Part shown: positions 60,721-64,000 of the stretch, piece after piece
Layout of the letters: every line of letters begins with the position of its first letter
Numbering within the stretch: position 1 is the first letter of the stretch
The notes under the pieces: generated by a model
Seen by the model: the letters and a program-made list of their open reading frames with translations, nothing else
Told to the model about the DNA's origin: nothing
Databases searched by the model: none
Program-made: the position numbers and the translations under genes
Assembly (NCBI GenBank): GCA_023213395.1
Contig: CM041465.1
Coordinates: forward strand, 7,378,001-7,442,000
From: Cycas panzhihuaensis
Lineage: Eukaryota > Cycadophyta
Direction: 5' to 3'
DNA length: 64,000 bases

Positions 60721-61804
60721 ATATGCGCTTTTCATTCACATTTCTAACATTTTCCCTAATGTCCATATATATTCTGTTAAAAATAGCAGTCTGGTCTAGC
60801 TGCTTACCCTGAAAAATTCTCCGATTTCTCTCTTTCCATATATTCCAAGCCAATATGGGGAGTGTACTCTTCCAAATGTAGCTCAGTGTTTTGCTTCTAA
60901 AGGGGCTAAGCCAGGCGAGCCATAAATCAATGGTCTTTTTGGAAAATATCCAGCAAACCTCTAGTTTTCCAAGCAACATCCTCCAGACCTCCCTTGTGAA
61001 AGAACACCCAATGAGGATGTGGTCCATGGATTCCTCCTCTGAGCAACATAAAGTGCATCTGTTTGCCAGCATAAAACCTCTCTTCTTGAGATTATCTAAA
61101 GTGAGGATTTTATTCATGAGACAGGTCCACCAGAATATAACAATCTTAGGAATGATAGGAAGCCTCCAGACACCTTCCAGGGTTGGACTTCTCTGATCCC
61201 CTCTAGTTAAACAAAGGAAATGGTATCATTGTTTAACAGTGTAATCCCCGGACGGGCCCAGAGGCCACACAACCGTATCCGGTAAAGTCATTCTATGGAT
61301 GTAATTCTTATTAAGAATCCTTTTTAACTTATTGAGGCCCTCTTGCAGTCCTACCCCTTGAATATCCTCAAGAGACTTCCAGCTCCTATTTTTACCACTC
61401 TCGGACCAATAGTCCTTAACGTGAATGTCATATTTCCTAACACAGGGATCCATAATAGGTACCAGGTCTGGGAGGTCCTTAAGCGCTTTGTTGCAGCACC
61501 ATGCATCCTCCCAGAACCTAATAGAGTTACCATCTACAAGTCTCCATCTCAAGCCATTCCTTAAGGCTCTCCATGCTTTAAGAATGCTTCTCCAAACTGT
61601 AGAAGCGACCTTCGAAACCTCATTCTCTAAAAGGGAGGCCTCTTGAATGTATTTTCTAGACAGAATCTTCTCCCAAAGTCTTTCACCCCCTTTAAATAAC
61701 CGCCATCCTAACTTTGCCCCTAGAGTAGCGTTGAATGGAGAAAACCTTCTCAGGTTGAGGCCACTGGCCCATTTTGGGGTGTAGACTTTATTCCAACTTA
61801 CCAA
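60721..61804 (-). pseudogene. LINE ORF2 connector and zinc-finger region
   Basis: Frame 61804-61226 has SWNKVYTPKWASGLNLRRFSPF, WRLVDGNSIRFWEDAWC and LPDTVVWPLGPSGDYTVK. Frame 61117-60720 has RCTLCCSEEESMDHILIGCSF, the Cys-Cys-His-Cys zf-RVT motif. These are standard C-terminal parts of plant L1 ORF2. A stop near 61225 separates them. Confidence 0.87.
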
Positions 61805-63158
61805 ATGTATTCTGTCTTTGCTCTCTATCCCTGACCATAGGAATCTCTTCTAGATAGATTCGATAATATTTGATATGCCCACTAGAACACTGAATATGGA
61901 CATCCAGAATACAGGAATGCTCTGCAGTGTTGAAGCGACTAGCTGGAGTTTGCCAGCTAGACTTAAGAGGGTGCCTTTCGGCCCTTGACTTCCTTTGCAT
62001 CTGATCGATAAGGGGGTTCCATATGTCCTTAGTCATCCTCCCTATAAAGAGAGGCAGACCAAGGTAGATTATGGGAAGCTTTTTAATGCTCATCTCAAGG
62101 ATTCTGCTTATCCTACCTTGAATATGGCCCATGGTATTTATAAAGAAGACATTACTCTTGTTCAAGTTTATCTTTTGGTTTGTGGCCTCCTCAAAGTGGC
62201 CCAAGATCTCTTTAAATTTGGAAGCCTCCCTTAAGGTAGCGTTCCCTAAGAAGATATTGTTGTCCACAAATTGATGATGGACCATGTTATCCACTCCAGA
62301 TGTCAGCTTTATACCTTTTACGGCCCCCTGTCTTCTGACGGACTCCAAGGTTCTACCCAGAAGCTCAGCCATCATAATATACAAGAAGGGAGAGAGAGGG
62401 TCACCCTGCCTCAACCCCCTAAATCTCGAAAAAAAACTAGAGGAAGAGCCATTTATGATGACAGAGAATTGCGGCTTACCAATGCATAGTCTTATCCATG
62501 ATCGCCAAGTCTCCCCAAAACCAAAAGCACCAAGGCATTCTAACAAACAGTCCTAGGAAACCCTATCAAAGGCCTTCGTGAGGTCAATCTTGATAAGCAT
62601 CACATGCTCTTTCCTTTCTGCAGCTGAATGGATTGTTTCGTGGACAACAATATAGCCATCGTATATCTGCCTACCCTGAAGAAAACCATCTTGATTCTGG
62701 GAAATGATATTTGGCATGATTTTCTTCATTCTGTTCACCAGAACCTTAGTTATGATTTTGTATTTAACATTACAAAGGCTAATGGGGTGGAATTCCTCCA
62801 TCCTTTTTGCCCCATCTTTTTTGGGGATAAGGACAAGGAATGTGGTCTGCCACTCCTGCAAGATCTTTCTGTTCACTTGAAACTCCTCCATTGCTTCCAT
62901 AAGATCCCCCTTAATAATGTCCCAGAATTCTTGAAAAAACCCCAGAGGAAAACCATCGGGACTTGGGGCTTTATCTTTCTTCATACCAAATAGTGTCGCC
63001 CTGATCTCATCCTGGGTGAATGGGGCAATAAGCTGGGCATTTTGCTCTTCATTCACCAAGCAGGGAATATTATTCAGGAAGTCATTCCTCCTATCCTCGT
63101 TCTCGCCTATCGGTTTAGTGAATAGATCCTTAAAATAATCGCAAGCCAACTCCTTCAT
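61788..63158 (-). pseudogene. LINE reverse transcriptase domain
   Basis: Frame 63158-62553 has KDKAPSPDGFPLGFFQEFW, TTFLVLIPKKDGAKRMEEF, HPISLCNVKYKIITKVL, QDGFLQGRQI and IDLTKAFDRVS, then a TAG where Trp is expected. Frame 62546-61788 continues with GLRQGDPLSPFLYIMMAELL, the catalytic block HHQFVDNNIFLG and KINLNKSNVFF. The catalytic pair Asp-Asp is Asp-Asn (about 62257-62270), so this enzyme would be inactive. Confidence 0.92.
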
Positions 63159-63278
63159 ACCCTCATCCGAGCTGACAATAGATCCATCATCCTTTTAAAG
63201 ACTATTGATTCTGTTGTTCGCTCTATGTTTTACAGTGGTCATATGGAAAAATCTAGTATTTCTATCGCCTTTGGCCAA

Positions 63279-64000
63279 CTAAAGTGCCCTAGATTTTTGT
63301 CTCCAATGAATCTCCTCTCTATTGAGGATCTCCTCCATAGTCTCGGTGAGCTCCTTCTCATCCTTATCTAGCTCCGCTGATCTACCCAACCACTCAATCT
63401 GTTCCTCTATGCCTTTCAGGTCCTGGATAGTTTTGTCCTTTTGTTCACTTATGTTTTTAAAAACTTCCTCGTTCCAAACCTTTACTTGTCTTTTGACCCA
63501 GTCCAGCTTCTTTGAAAATCTATACATAGCGTGTCCTTTAATATCAATGCCCCACCATTCCTTAATTCTTTTCTGTAGGTCTGAATGACGAAGCCACATT
63601 AATTCAAATCTGAAGGGGGCCCCAATGAATTTTTTGGGATCTGAAAATTGCATCAAGAGGGGCGAGTGGTCCAAGCTGATCCTTGGCAAAGCCTCTAAGG
63701 CGAAGTCGGAGAAGCACCTCATCCAATCACAGTTGACCAAAGAACTCCGTCAAATTTTAATTTGAATAAGGCTGTCCCCCAACCTCTTATTGGACCAGGT
63801 GAAGGATGCCCCCCTGAGGTTGACATCTTCCAACCCCCCTTGTTGTAGAAAGTCGCTAAATTCGGCCATACTAGTAGTCCATCCCCCGGTGCCTCCTCTC
63901 TTATCTCCAGGGGATAAAGCTATGTTAAAATCACCCACCAGTAACCAAGGGAGTCAGCAATCCCTGTGTGCCTCAATCAATCTATCCCAAAGCCTCTTTC
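63279..64000 (-). pseudogene. LINE endonuclease domain, C-terminal part
   Basis: The endonuclease nicks target DNA to start integration. Minus-strand frame 63938-63750 has MGDFNIALSPGDKRGG and LRGASFTWSNKRLGD, and frame 63740-63279 has ISLDHSPLLMQF, the Ser-Asp-His catalytic end, followed by a coiled-coil linker to the reverse transcriptase. A TGA lies just upstream of LPWLL before GDFN. The domain start is beyond 64000. Confidence 0.9.

Larger units (their letters stand above)
60005..64000 (-). mobile_element. L1-type LINE, 3' part, continuing past the right edge
   Basis: On the minus strand the order is endonuclease end, reverse transcriptase, zinc-knuckle-like region, RNase H, short 3' untranslated region and a poly(A) tail seen as a T run at about 60005-60016. 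This is the order of plant L1 elements with RNase H. The endonuclease start and ORF1 are outside the window. Stops and frame changes break the ORF in several places. Confidence 0.93.

Noticed and set aside
63322-63588. Plus-strand frames within the LINE (62284-62556, 62628-62993, 63322-63588)
   Set aside because: They are antisense to reverse transcriptase and endonuclease blocks that are recognisable on the minus strand.

Overview
This window is nuclear DNA from a seed plant. One plant-type host gene is recognisable: the 5' half of an alkaline/neutral invertase (GH100) with spliced exons. Almost everything else is decayed transposable element and simple repeat. The chromovirus (Ty3/gypsy with chromodomain) and Ty1/copia elements with initiator-Met tRNA primer sites, plus a plant L1-type LINE with a C-terminal RNase H, fit a large TE-laden plant genome. 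I cannot name the species; a gymnosperm is possible but not shown.

Layout. 1-1088: end of a plus-strand LTR retrotransposon (coiled-coil ORF remnant, polypurine tract, 485-bp 3' LTR). 1089-3708: intron-like sequence with short tandem duplications. 3709-5399 (minus): three exons of the invertase; the C-terminal half is not present in the window. 5844-9883: no gene seen. 9884-16319: Gypsy-A, a complete but dead chromovirus with two 371-bp LTRs and a 5-bp target duplication. 16943-23726: a 6.8-kb AT-rich compound microsatellite. 23727-30657: Gypsy-D, truncated in integrase and carrying a 2.56-kb foreign insert. 30658-32086: second array. 32087-33766: 5' end of Gypsy-E, same family as A. 33761-39653: third array. 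40396-57992: a triple nest, with Copia-1 inside the 3' LTR of Gypsy-B, itself inside the gag of Gypsy-C; both inner insertions have exact 5-bp duplications. 57993-58760: 5' end of Copia-2. 58965-59348: a 30-bp minisatellite. 60005-64000: 3' part of a minus-strand LINE, continuing past the right edge.

No element in view keeps an intact coding region. Many stops fall where the family has Gln, Arg or Trp, and the change needed is C-to-T or G-to-A, as expected from deamination of methylated cytosine. The long Tyr-Ile open frames inside the arrays are artefacts of TATATA repeats and are not genes.

Most notable points: the three giant AT arrays abut broken transposon ends; a leader region is shared by two chromovirus families whose LTRs differ; the same catalytic Asp-to-Tyr change occurs in the reverse transcriptase of two separate copies; and a probable 2.56-kb solo LTR sits inside Gypsy-D.
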